In this document: piece by piece, positions 39,750 through 48,019 of the stretch | Layout of the letters: the number at the start of each line of letters is the position of its first letter | Position numbering within the stretch: position 1 is the stretch's first letter | From: an uncultured Campylobacterales bacterium | GTDB taxonomy: Bacteria; Campylobacterota; Campylobacteria; Campylobacterales; Arcobacteraceae | Length of the DNA stretch: 64,000 bases | Reading direction: 5' to 3' | Assembly (NCBI GenBank): GCA_947494995.1 | Contig: CANLWY010000001.1 | Coordinates: forward strand, 620,001-684,000 | The notes under the pieces: generated by a model | Databases searched by the model: none | What the model was told of the DNA's origin: nothing | The model's input: the letters and a program-made list of their open reading frames with translations, nothing else | Program-made: the position numbers and the translations under genes

Positions 39750-41708
39750 ATGTTTAATTTAAATAAAGTAAGTACAAAAATTTTAATACCAGTTGTAATT
39801 GTTGCCATAATAGGTAATTTAGTAAGTAACTATATTAGTACAAAACAGATGGAAAAACTTGCACAAGTTAATACTAGAGACTCTTTAGAAATGCTGACAA
39901 GTTCTATTTTTTTAACATTACGAAATGCTATGAATACAGGGGATCCCGCAATAATAAAAAGTGCTGAAAATAAAAGTAGAGAAACTATAAAAGGTCTAGA
40001 GTCTTTAGTTGTTGCAAAATCTAAAAAAACAATAGAGTTGTATAGTCCTGATACAAAATATACAACTGATAAAGATATTTTAGAGGTTTTTGCTACTAAA
40101 AAAGAGAAAAGTTTAGATATTTATAAAGAGGATAAGCACATTTTTAGAGTTTTAAAACCAATGATTGCAACTCAAGATTGCCTTCTATGTCATGCAAATG
40201 AAGAACTTGGTGCAGTAATAGGTGTTATTGACTTATCTTTTTCATTAGACTCTATTGATGAATTGATTGATGATTCTTCAAACTATTTATTTTTAATTTC
40301 TATAATTATAATAGCCATAATTTTATCAATAATCTTACTCGTGGTAAATAGGGTTACAAGACCACTAAAAGTTTTAAAAGATGATTTGGGAATGTTTTTT
40401 CAATTTTTATCAAAAGAGAGAGATACTATTGAACCATTTAAAGTTGAATCAATGGATGAAATAGGACAAATGATTCAATCTATAAATGAAAACATAGAAA
40501 AAACCATAGTAGGAATAAATCAAGATACTGAAGCAATTAAAGAGAGTTCAAGAATTTGTGAACTTGTATCAAAAGGAGATTTAAGTGTAAAGATTCAAAG
40601 TGAATCTAAAAGTAAAGAGATAAATGATTTAATTGATATTGTAAATAAGTTAATTGCTTCAATGAGTTACAATGTGAACAGAGTTTTAGATTCACTTGAT
40701 GAATATTCAAAAGATCACTATTCTGTAAGAATTGTATCAAAAGGAAAAACAAATGCCGATATGAAAAGATTGTTTGACCAAGTTAATATTTTAGGTGAGA
40801 CATTAGTAAAATTAAGTTCCCAAAATCTAAAAAACGGATTGGCTTTAGAACAAACTTCAAGTGTTTTATCAAGTAACGTTGAAAATCTATCGTCTGTATT
40901 AACAGAACAATCTAACTCTTTATCAAATGTATCAGAAGAGCTAAAAAATGTAATACTTAGGGTAGATGAAACATCAAAAAATAGTATAGAAATGACCAAC
41001 TATGCAAATGAACTTGCAAACTCTTCTAATGAAGGAAAAGATTTAGCCTCAAGTACTGTTTTAGCAATGGATGAAATTAATAATCAAGTAATGTCAATAA
41101 ATGAAGCTATTATTGTTATTGATCAAATTGCATTCCAAACAAATATACTTTCACTTAATGCTGCTGTTGAAGCAGCAACTGCAGGTGAAGCAGGAAAAGG
41201 TTTTGCTGTTGTTGCACAAGAAGTAAGAAGTTTAGCAAGTAGATCCGCAGAAGCCGCAAAAGAGATTAAAGAGTTAGTAGAAAATGCAAAAGTAAAAGCT
41301 GAAGATGGGAAAGTAACTGCATCAAATATGATTGATGGATATAGTCAATTAAGTGAAAATGTTGAATCAACGACACAACTGATTAATCTTGTAGCTAAAA
41401 ATAGTAAAGAGCAACAAGGTATGATTAATGAGATAAATAACGATATTCAAGATATAAATGTAGAAATCAAAAAAAATGTTGAAATTGCAAATGAAACAAA
41501 TGTAGTTGCCCATCAAGCAAGTGATATCGCTCATATAATTGTAGTTGATGCAAGTGAAAAGAATTTTTGTGGAAAAGAAGAAATTCAAATTAGAGATAAA
41601 GTAATTAATGTAGAGTATAAAGGAGAGGAGAGAAGAAGAATTGAATCAAATATAAAAAATGGAAAAAATTTATCTTATGGAAAAAGAGATAGACGAAATA
41701 GAAATTAA
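39750..41708 (+). CDS. Methyl-accepting chemotaxis protein with c-type haem-binding sensor
   Basis: A 652-residue chemoreceptor. Helix 1 is at about 10-29 and the periplasmic DUF3365/Tll0287-like sensor spans about 30-175, with a covalent haem motif CLLCH at residues 144-148. Helix 2 is at about 178-201, followed by HAMP and the signalling tip ([15 protein letters not shown], about 460). Haem sensors of this type report redox, oxygen or NO; this is inferred. Its signalling hairpin is nearly identical to the first chemoreceptor of the window, but it lacks that one's C-terminal CheR tail. Confidence 0.9.
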   Translation: MFNLNKVSTKILIPVVIVAIIGNLVSNYISTKQMEKLAQVNTRDSLEMLTSSIFLTLRNAMNTGDPAIIKSAENKSRETIKGLESLVVAKSKKTIELYSPDTKYTTDKDILEVFATKKEKSLDIYKEDKHIFRVLKPMIATQDCLLCHANEELGAVIGVIDLSFSLDSIDELIDDSSNYLFLISIIIIAIILSIILLVVNRVTRPLKVLKDDLGMFFQFLSKERDTIEPFKVESMDEIGQMIQSINENIEKTIVGINQDTEAIKESSRICELVSKGDLSVKIQSESKSKEINDLIDIVNKLIASMSYNVNRVLDSLDEYSKDHYSVRIVSKGKTNADMKRLFDQVNILGETLVKLSSQNLKNGLALEQTSSVLSSNVENLSSVLTEQSNSLSNVSEELKNVILRVDETSKNSIEMTNYANELANSSNEGKDLASSTVLAMDEINNQVMSINEAIIVIDQIAFQTNILSLNAAVEAATAGEAGKGFAVVAQEVRSLASRSAEAAKEIKELVENAKVKAEDGKVTASNMIDGYSQLSENVESTTQLINLVAKNSKEQQGMINEINNDIQDINVEIKKNVEIANETNVVAHQASDIAHIIVVDASEKNFCGKEEIQIRDKVINVEYKGEERRRIESNIKNGKNLSYGKRDRRNRN

Positions 41709-41773
41709 ATATCTGATTTAATATTTACATAGATTATGATAGAATCCCATTTTTAAAAAAGGAGATTTTATTT

Positions 41774-42481
41774 ATGACTAAATCAGATATTACAAATATA
41801 TTTACATTACTACTTTTATCATATGGGTATTCAAATGGAAATCAAGTTCTTTTTACTATAGGACTTTTTGCTTTTAGTGGAGCCATTACAAATACTTTAG
41901 CAATTCATATGCTTTTTGAAAAAGTACCTTATCTATATGGTTCTGGAATTATTGAAAAGAAGTTTGCATCTTTTAAAAATGCTATTCATGATATGTTGAT
42001 GAATCAATTTTTTACACAAGAACACCTTAAAAAGTTTTTTGCAACTGAGGTTGATAGTGCTAAAAATAAAGTTGATTTTGAAAAGATTTTAAATAAAACA
42101 GACTTTACCCCTGCTTTTAACTCTTTAAAAGAAGCAGTTATTGAATCACCTTTTGGTGGAATGCTTGGAATGTTTGGTGGGGAAGCTGCACTAGAGCCTT
42201 TAAAAGAGCCATTTGTAAAAAAACTTCAAGGTTCAATAGTAGATATTTCAAAAAGTGATACTTTTCAAACTGTTTTAAATGAAGCATTAAAATCAGATGA
42301 TTTAAGTGATGATATACATAAAAAATTAAGTTCAATAGTAAATAATAGATTAGATGAATTAACTCCAAAGATGGTAAAAGAGCTTGTTCAAAATATGATA
42401 AAAGAGTATTTAGGATGGCTTGTTATTTGGGGAGCTGTATTTGGTGGACTAATTGGATTTGTTTCTACTATGATAGGATAG
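41774..42481 (+). CDS. DUF445-family membrane protein
   Basis: A 235-residue protein with helices near the N-terminus (about 22-45) and at the C-terminus (about 212-232), and a helical soluble middle (FEKILNKTDFTPAFNSLKEAV). It matches DUF445/YheB-type proteins (GAITNTLAIHMLFEKVPYLYGSGIIEKKF). The function is unknown. GGAGAT lies before the ATG. Confidence 0.78.
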   Translation: MTKSDITNIFTLLLLSYGYSNGNQVLFTIGLFAFSGAITNTLAIHMLFEKVPYLYGSGIIEKKFASFKNAIHDMLMNQFFTQEHLKKFFATEVDSAKNKVDFEKILNKTDFTPAFNSLKEAVIESPFGGMLGMFGGEAALEPLKEPFVKKLQGSIVDISKSDTFQTVLNEALKSDDLSDDIHKKLSSIVNNRLDELTPKMVKELVQNMIKEYLGWLVIWGAVFGGLIGFVSTMIG

Positions 42482-42501
42482 TTTGTAGTAAGTCTTTTAG
42501 T

Positions 42502-42545
42502 TGAAACAGGGATATTAGTTTTTATACTAATTATCTACTGTTTCA
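42502..42545. terminator. Hairpin between DUF445 and a convergent micro-gene
   Basis: Outer arms TGAAACAG / CTGTTTCA enclose a second pair (ATTAGT / ACTAAT). It lies 20 bases after the DUF445 stop and overlaps the end of the 29-codon gene on the other strand, so it can end both transcripts. Confidence 0.65.
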
Positions 42546-42632
42546 TTTAAAATTATAGATATAAAACCCTATTAATGTTCCAACAAAAACTAAACCAATA
42601 AAAACAAATAATACAATATCAATAATAGCCAT
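42543..42632 (-). CDS. Micro-protein, 29 residues, single membrane helix
   Basis: Hand-translated: it begins MAIIDIVLFVFIGLVF and ends in FYIYNFK. Almost the whole length is one membrane helix. AGAGGA sits 8 bases before the ATG, a good site for so short a frame. The size and build are like the two other micro-proteins next to the Mrp operon. I do not recognise a family. Confidence 0.5.
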   Translation of the reverse strand: MAIIDIVLFVFIGLVFVGTLIGFYIYNFK

Positions 42633-42807
42633 TTACAAATCCTCTTTATAAAATCAGTTTTCTTAACAATAAGTTAAGTCCAGAATTATAATTATAGTTT
42701 GTCAATTTCACAAGGTATATTCTCTTGACAAAAACTAAACAGTTTTTCTTTAGTATAGATATTTATTTAAAAATAGATTAAAGCAAAATTCCTAAAAAAC
42801 AAAAAAA

Positions 42808-42860
42808 TATCAATAAAGTGTCAATAAATATAACATATTGAAATTGACAATATATTGATA
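42808..42860 (+). promoter_or_regulatory. Candidate operator A before the regulator transcript
   Basis: Layout: TATCAA-N5-TGTCAA-N19-TTGACA-N5-TTGATA. The right half is the reverse complement of the left half, and repeat centres within each half are 11 bases apart, as OmpR-type dimers require. Site B repeats it with the same spacing; over 57 bases from the left end only about six differ. Confidence 0.65.
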
Positions 42861-42947
42861 TATTATAAATTCAAAAAGTCATTTTTTGGAAAATGACTAT
42901 CATATGGGATATTTAGTTAGAATAAGTTTATAAGACAAAGGGTGTGT

Positions 42948-43022
42948 ATGATACTTTTTAGAATATTAATTCCAATAATTGTAATTTTTTTTATCACCTT
43001 AGGTACTCTAGCTTTTGCTTAA
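42948..43022 (+). CDS. Micro-protein, 24 residues, single membrane helix
   Basis: Hand-translated: starts MILFRILIPIIVIFF and ends TLAFA. It is a single hydrophobic helix with one Arg near the N-terminus. ACAAAGGG lies about 5 bases upstream of the ATG. It is the first frame after operator A and ends 28 bases before the regulator gene, so it would be the leader gene of that transcript. Confidence 0.5.
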   Translation: MILFRILIPIIVIFFITLGTLAFA

Positions 43023-43050
43023 ATTAAGTCACAAAAAAGAGGTAGAGTAA

Positions 43051-43755
43051 TTGAATATTAAAAAAGTACTTTTAATAGAAGATGATATTGAACTTCAAAC
43101 ACTTATAAGTGACTTTTTAAAAGCTTATAACTATGTATGTACTACTTATTCAGAACCATTGGAAGCATTAAAAGAGTTTCATGAAAATCATTTAAAGTAT
43201 GCTATTGTGATTTTAGATCTAGGACTTCCTAAAATGGATGGTTTTGATCTATTTAAAAAGTTAAAAGAGATTAAAAATATACCAATAATAATATCAACTG
43301 CAAGAAATGACATAGGTAATAAAATCTATGGTTTTGAATTGGGTGCTGATGATTATTTGTCAAAACCTTATGATCCAAGAGAATTGGTGCTAAGAGTTGA
43401 TGCTATTTTAAAACGATATGAAGATGACAATACAAATGTACTTCAAAGTAATAAAGAACTCAAAGTTGGTGAGTTAATAATCGATCTAGATAGAAAGAAA
43501 GTCTTTATTGAGAATCAAGAAATAGAGTTTACAAAAATTGAATCAGAAATATTTTTTATGTTTATATCTAATATTAATAAGGTAGTTTCAAGGGAAGATA
43601 TTGTCAATCAAACCTCTTTAAAAAAAGATGCTAAAAATAGAACAATTGATATGCATATTAGTAATATACGGTTTAAAATAAATGATGATCCAAAAAAATC
43701 TACATATATAAAGTCAGCATGGGGAATAGGGTATAAATTTATTAGTGAGAATTAA
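43051..43755 (+). CDS. OmpR-family response regulator without adjacent kinase
   Basis: A 234-residue regulator with a TTG start, AGAGGTAG upstream. Receiver: LLIEDDIEL, VILDLGLPKMDG (phospho-Asp), TAR and KPYDPRE. The winged-helix part has FTKIESEIFFMFISNINKVVSREDIV and WGIGYKF. No kinase gene is within the window near it. It lies between operators A and B and upstream of the Mrp operon on the same strand, so it is the obvious candidate to bind both (inference). Confidence 0.92.
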   Translation: MNIKKVLLIEDDIELQTLISDFLKAYNYVCTTYSEPLEALKEFHENHLKYAIVILDLGLPKMDGFDLFKKLKEIKNIPIIISTARNDIGNKIYGFELGADDYLSKPYDPRELVLRVDAILKRYEDDNTNVLQSNKELKVGELIIDLDRKKVFIENQEIEFTKIESEIFFMFISNINKVVSREDIVNQTSLKKDAKNRTIDMHISNIRFKINDDPKKSTYIKSAWGIGYKFISEN

Positions 43756-43859
43756 GTACTCACTTTGCTGATTTTATCACTTCTCTTATTTTTTTAGGAG
43801 TGTTTTTTATACAGTTTCAATTTAAATGCTAAAAATACATATAGTACCAATAATACGGG

Positions 43860-43895
43860 GTTAGATCTGACTTTTAGAAATAATCTAACTTTTTA
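43860..43895 (+). terminator. Terminator of the regulator gene
   Basis: Arms GTTAGAT / ATCTAAC followed by TTTTT, about 100 bases after the regulator stop and just before operator B. The regulator and Mrp transcripts are therefore likely separate. Confidence 0.7.
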
Positions 43896-43906
43896 AAACA
43901 AAAGAG

Positions 43907-43959
43907 TGTCAAGAAAATGTCAATAAATATTACATATTAAAATTGACAAAATATTGATA
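43907..43959 (+). promoter_or_regulatory. Candidate operator B before the Mrp transcript
   Basis: Layout: TGTCAA-N5-TGTCAA-N19-TTGACA-N5-TTGATA, matching site A in spacing and in most spacer bases. It ends 30 bases before the next micro-gene ATG, so the site must overlap or abut the promoter. Confidence 0.68.
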
Positions 43960-43989
43960 TATTTAAAAATCAGTTTTAAAGGATAAATT

Positions 43990-44067
43990 ATGGAACTTGT
44001 TAAAAAATTGGCTTTCTTCGTAGTTTCTAGCCTTGTATTAATTGGGATAATAAGCTATTTTGCTTAA
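43990..44067 (+). CDS. Micro-protein, 25 residues, single membrane helix, leader of the Mrp operon
   Basis: Hand-translated: starts MELVKKLAFFVVSSL and ends IISYFA. AAAGGA lies 6 bases before the ATG. It sits 22 bases before mrpE. The helix and the final Phe-Ala resemble the 24-residue protein that follows operator A. It may be a small subunit of the antiporter, a leader peptide, or chance; the spacing and binding site favour a real gene. Confidence 0.55.
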   Translation: MELVKKLAFFVVSSLVLIGIISYFA

Positions 44068-44089
44068 AATGGAGGAGTAATAAATTATA

Positions 44090-44572
44090 ATGACAACTAA
44101 GTATTATTTTATTTTAGCTTGCATTCTAGTCCTATTTTGGATGTTGTTATCTGGCCATACCAGTGTACTTTTGCTAACTTTAGGTTTTGCATCAATAGTA
44201 CTGGTTACTTGGTTAGTTAGTCGTATGGATCGTAACGACAACGCTCCAGTTCGTGTGTTGTTTTCCATGAAGTTTTTTTCTTATCTTGGATGGCTTATTT
44301 GGCAGGTTATTATTACTAACATTGATGTTGCTAAACGTATCTGGAATCCATCATTGCCAATTAAACCAGCTTCTCGTAAGATTAAAGTAAAAATCAAAGA
44401 TCCCTTAATCAAAACAATTTATGCTAACTCTATTACATTAACACCTGGTACAGTTACTACTGAAGTAGGTGAAGATTATTTTATTGTTCATGCATTAAAC
44501 TCTGAGGGTCTTGATGAATTAGAAGAAGGTGATATGGAAAGACGTCTTCTTTGTCTGGAGGAAAGACAATGA
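44090..44572 (+). CDS. mrpE: Na+/H+ antiporter subunit MrpE
   Basis: A 160-residue membrane protein with helices in the first 90 residues and a soluble end. KTIYANSITLTPGTVTTEVGEDYFIVHAL is the family signature. Of eight Arg codons six are CGT, while the rest of the window uses AGA almost exclusively; this hints at transfer. GGAGGAGTAA lies upstream of the ATG, though somewhat far. It overlaps mrpF by 4 bases. Confidence 0.9.
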   Translation: MTTKYYFILACILVLFWMLLSGHTSVLLLTLGFASIVLVTWLVSRMDRNDNAPVRVLFSMKFFSYLGWLIWQVIITNIDVAKRIWNPSLPIKPASRKIKVKIKDPLIKTIYANSITLTPGTVTTEVGEDYFIVHALNSEGLDELEEGDMERRLLCLEERQ

Positions 44573-44835
44573 TTGCTGCTGCTATAATTGCCTTGCTAAT
44601 TACATTAGCTCTTACCCTAACTCGTGCCTTTTTAGGGCCAAATATTTATGACCAGATATTAGCTGTTAACTCTTTTGGTACAAAAACAGTTTTATTAATT
44701 GTTGTAGGTGGTCATGCCTTAGGTTGGTTTAGTTATGTTGATATTGCATTAATGTATGCACTTGTTAACTTTGTTGGAACTCTTGCTGTTATGAGGTTTT
44801 TTGAACAATATAACCCACAAGGAGAACAATCATGA
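44569..44835 (+). CDS. mrpF: Na+/H+ antiporter subunit MrpF
   Basis: The ATG at 44569 follows GGAGGAAAGACA and overlaps the mrpE stop as ATGA. The 88-residue protein has three helices with RAFLGPNIYDQILAVNSFGTKTVLLI, typical of MrpF. In the Mrp complex it packs beside E and G. Confidence 0.9.
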   Translation: MIAAAIIALLITLALTLTRAFLGPNIYDQILAVNSFGTKTVLLIVVGGHALGWFSYVDIALMYALVNFVGTLAVMRFFEQYNPQGEQS

Positions 44836-45191
44836 TTATTGGTTTAATAAGTGATATTTGTTTACTTCTTGGAGGTATTTTTACCTTAACTGGTGCAATT
44901 GGATTGTTAAGACTTCCTAATTTTTACACAAGATTACATGCTGCGAGTGTTACTGAGTCATTAGCTGCTCCACTACTAATCATTGGTGTAATGTTAGATA
45001 CTGGTTTTACCCTAGATTCTGCTAAGTTAGTACTTATAATCTTAATCATGGTAGTTGCTAACCCAACAATTACTCATGCATTATGTCGTGCTGCTGCTCA
45101 TGGTGGAGTTCATCCAGAGATGGAAACAAATGACAGTAAAAAAAATCAATCACAAAGTGAAACAGAACTTTCAGCTAAGGAGTTAAAGTGA
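44832..45191 (+). CDS. mrpG: Na+/H+ antiporter subunit MrpG
   Basis: A 119-residue protein with three helices and the PhaG/MnhG motif GAIGLLRLPNFYTRLHAASVTESLAAPLLI. The C-terminal tail is charged and Ser/Gln-rich. It overlaps both neighbours by 4 bases (ATGA at the start, GTGA at the end). Confidence 0.92.
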   Translation: MIIGLISDICLLLGGIFTLTGAIGLLRLPNFYTRLHAASVTESLAAPLLIIGVMLDTGFTLDSAKLVLIILIMVVANPTITHALCRAAAHGGVHPEMETNDSKKNQSQSETELSAKELK

Positions 45192-46159
45192 TAGAGAATC
45201 TTCATTTAATTATTGATGTTTGTTTACTTGCTTTCTTAGTATTAATTGTTTTTGCAGCAATGAAAGTAACAAACTTATTTGTTGCTACTATGCTATTTGG
45301 TATTTTTAGTTTCGTTGCAGCCTTACTATTTTTAGATTTAGATGCTGTAGACGTTGCCTTTACAGAAGCAGCTGTTGGTGCTGGTTTTTCAACTGTACTT
45401 CTGTTAGCTGCTTTAAGACTTACTGGTGCAGTTGAAAATGCAAAACATAGGCATTCAACTTTAGGATTATTTATTGTAGTTCTTACAGGTGCCGCTTTAA
45501 TTTATGGTACAGCTGATTTCCCAAATATGGGAGATGCAAATGCACCTGTTCAATTACATCTTGCTCCTGAATTTATTCAATTAACACAAGAGAAAATTGA
45601 TATTCCAAATGTTGTAACGGCAGTTCTTGCAAGTTTTAGAGGATATGATACATTTGGTGAAACAGTGGTTATTTTTAGTGCCGGTGTTGCTGTATTATTA
45701 TTACTTGGAATGGGTCATGTAGAACCTAAGAATGAACCAGAACAAAATATGGTTTTATGGGTAGTAGTTAAACCATTTATTGCTTTAATTTTAATCTTTG
45801 GACTTTATGTACAGTTTCACGGTGACTTTGGTGCTGGAGGTGGTTTCCAAGCCGGAGTAATTTTTGCAAGTGGTATTATTTTATATAGTTTAGTTTTTGG
45901 AGAAGGTTATGCAAGGAAAGTTATTCCTTCAAGAATCTTACCAAGATTAGCTGCATTAGGTGTACTAATTTATGGTGTAACAGGATTGGCAAGTTTACTT
46001 TCAGACAAGCCATTCTTAGACTATAATGCCTTATCTTCAAATCCAATAGCTGGTCAACATATGGGTATTATCCTTGTTGAAGCAGGTGTTGGTTTAGCAG
46101 TATTTTCTACAGTATTACTAATCTTTTATTCTTTTTCTGGGGTGAATCACAATGAATGA
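45188..46159 (+). CDS. mrpB: Fused MrpA C-terminal (DUF4040) and MnhB-domain subunit
   Basis: A 323-residue protein, GTG start. The first part (about 1-110) is the DUF4040/MbhD-like segment that is usually the tail of MrpA (VAFTEAAVGAGFSTVLLLAALRL). The second part (about 190-320) is MnhB (GLYVQFHGDFGAGGGFQAGVIFASG). So the end of MrpA is here joined to MrpB and separated from the NuoL-like part. It overlaps mrpC by 8 bases. Confidence 0.85.
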   Translation: MIENLHLIIDVCLLAFLVLIVFAAMKVTNLFVATMLFGIFSFVAALLFLDLDAVDVAFTEAAVGAGFSTVLLLAALRLTGAVENAKHRHSTLGLFIVVLTGAALIYGTADFPNMGDANAPVQLHLAPEFIQLTQEKIDIPNVVTAVLASFRGYDTFGETVVIFSAGVAVLLLLGMGHVEPKNEPEQNMVLWVVVKPFIALILIFGLYVQFHGDFGAGGGFQAGVIFASGIILYSLVFGEGYARKVIPSRILPRLAALGVLIYGVTGLASLLSDKPFLDYNALSSNPIAGQHMGIILVEAGVGLAVFSTVLLIFYSFSGVNHNE

Positions 46160-46541
46160 GTTATTAGGACATTTTAATTACTGGATAGTAATTTTTCTAA
46201 TGATGATGGGATTATATATGGTAATTGCATCATCTAATTTGATTAAAAAACTGATTGGTCTTGGTGTTTTTCAAGCCTCGGTATTTATTTTGTATATTAC
46301 GTTCGGTAAGATAACAGAAGGTAGCCCTCCCATTATCACTGATAATGTTGATGTATATTCTAATCCTTTACCTCACGTACTTATACTTACAGCGATTGTT
46401 GTTGGTGTTGCGACTACATCTGTTGGTTTAGCATTAATTGTACGTATTAAAGAAGCTTATGGGAGCACTGATGAAGATGATATCCATGATATGGATGACA
46501 AAGATGACTTTAATATTAAAAACAACAGGAGTATAAATTGA
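46152..46541 (+). CDS. mrpC: Na+/H+ antiporter subunit MrpC (NuoK-like)
   Basis: A 129-residue protein with three helices, related to NuoK. LPHVLILTAIVVGVATTSVGLALIVRIKE is the MnhC signature. The C-terminal 25 residues are strongly acidic. The stop overlaps the TTG start of mrpD. Confidence 0.9.
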   Translation: MNELLGHFNYWIVIFLMMMGLYMVIASSNLIKKLIGLGVFQASVFILYITFGKITEGSPPIITDNVDVYSNPLPHVLILTAIVVGVATTSVGLALIVRIKEAYGSTDEDDIHDMDDKDDFNIKNNRSIN

Positions 46542-48019
46542 ATCTTATGACACATTTACCTGTTCTTGTTGTTGTTGCGCCACTGCTTGCAGCGGCATTA
46601 ATTGTAGTAATCAATAGTAGAAAAGCTGCTTGGTTAATTACTTTAATAACATCACTTTTTTGTTTTTATGCTTCTGTAAATATGTTACAGATGCTTCAAG
46701 ATGTTGCAGAACTTAGTTATAAACTTGGTGGCTGGGATGCACCACTTGGAATTGAGCTTAAGGTTGATGCTTTAACTGCATTAATGTTATTAATTCTTAC
46801 TGGTTCAGCTTCGCTAGTTAGTTTCTATGCTTTAAGAAGTGTTGAAAAAGAGATTGCTGATGGAAAACAAGTACTGTTTTATTCAGCTTTTCTTTTAGTA
46901 TTTGCAGGACTTATTGGTATTTCTATTACTGGCGATGCCTTTAATGTTTTCGTATTTTTAGAGATTTCTTCACTTTCTACTTACGCAATTATTAGTATGG
47001 GTAAAGATAGACGTGCTCTGCATGCTTCATACTCATACTTAATCATGGGTACAATTGGTGCGACATTTATCTTAATTGGTATTGCTTTTATGTATGTAAT
47101 GACAGGTACTTTAAATATGAGTGATTTAGCACAAAGACTACCAGCAGTTGCTGATACAAGTGCTATAAGAGCTGGATTTGCCTTTATTACAATTGGTGTT
47201 GGTATCAAAGCTGCTATGCTTCCACTTCACCAATGGTTACCTAATGCATATGCTTATAGTCCATCTGTAGTTTCTACATTCTTAGCAGCAACTGCAACTA
47301 AAGTAGCTGTTTATGTAATGATTAGATTCCAGTTAACTATTTTTGGTATTGAGTTTTCACTTCTTGAAATGCCATTTGATAAAATCTTAATGTTCTTAGG
47401 AACTTTAGGTATTTTAGGTGGTTCAATCTATGCTATCTTCCAAAGCAATGTAAAAAGAATGTTAGCATACTCAAGTATTGCTCAAATTGGTTATATCTTA
47501 TTGGCAATCGGGCTTGCAAGTCACGAAGGTTTTGTAGCTGCTTTATTACACATGTTTAACCACGCCTTAATTAAGGGTACTTTATTCATGGCACTTGGAA
47601 TTATTTTCTATAGATTTGCTACAACTGAACTGTCTTCAATGGCAGGTACTGGTAGAACTATGCCATTTACAATGGCTGCCTTTACAATTGGTGGTTTAAG
47701 TTTAATTGGTGTTCCAGGTACTGCAGGATTTGTTAGTAAATGGTATTTAGTTACTGCTTTACTTGAAGCATCTTTATGGCCAATTGCATTATTAATTCTT
47801 GTAGCTTCTATTCTTACAGTAATTTATGTGGGTAGAGTTATTGAGGTTGCTTACTTTAAACCTGCTCCAGAGGGAGTTGAGAGAAAATCTATGCCTACAT
47901 CAATGCTTGCAGCATTATGGATATTTGCAATAGCAAATATTTACTTTGGTTTAGATAGTGAAGTGAGTATGGGAGTATCTACACTTGCTGTAGATCAGTT
48001 AATAGGAGTGAGACCATGA
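46538..48019 (+). CDS. mrpD: Proton-translocating antiporter subunit MrpD (first of three)
   Basis: A 493-residue NuoM/N-like protein with about 14 helices. Key charged residues of the family are present: Glu in FVFLEISSLSTYAII (about 140), Lys in GVGIKAAMLPLHQWLPNAY (about 225), Lys in ATATKVAVYVM (about 255), and His in HMFNHALIKGTLF. TTG start with GGAG 6 bases upstream; an ATG 9 bases later is possible. Overlaps the next gene by 4 bases. Confidence 0.92.
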   Translation: MNLMTHLPVLVVVAPLLAAALIVVINSRKAAWLITLITSLFCFYASVNMLQMLQDVAELSYKLGGWDAPLGIELKVDALTALMLLILTGSASLVSFYALRSVEKEIADGKQVLFYSAFLLVFAGLIGISITGDAFNVFVFLEISSLSTYAIISMGKDRRALHASYSYLIMGTIGATFILIGIAFMYVMTGTLNMSDLAQRLPAVADTSAIRAGFAFITIGVGIKAAMLPLHQWLPNAYAYSPSVVSTFLAATATKVAVYVMIRFQLTIFGIEFSLLEMPFDKILMFLGTLGILGGSIYAIFQSNVKRMLAYSSIAQIGYILLAIGLASHEGFVAALLHMFNHALIKGTLFMALGIIFYRFATTELSSMAGTGRTMPFTMAAFTIGGLSLIGVPGTAGFVSKWYLVTALLEASLWPIALLILVASILTVIYVGRVIEVAYFKPAPEGVERKSMPTSMLAALWIFAIANIYFGLDSEVSMGVSTLAVDQLIGVRP

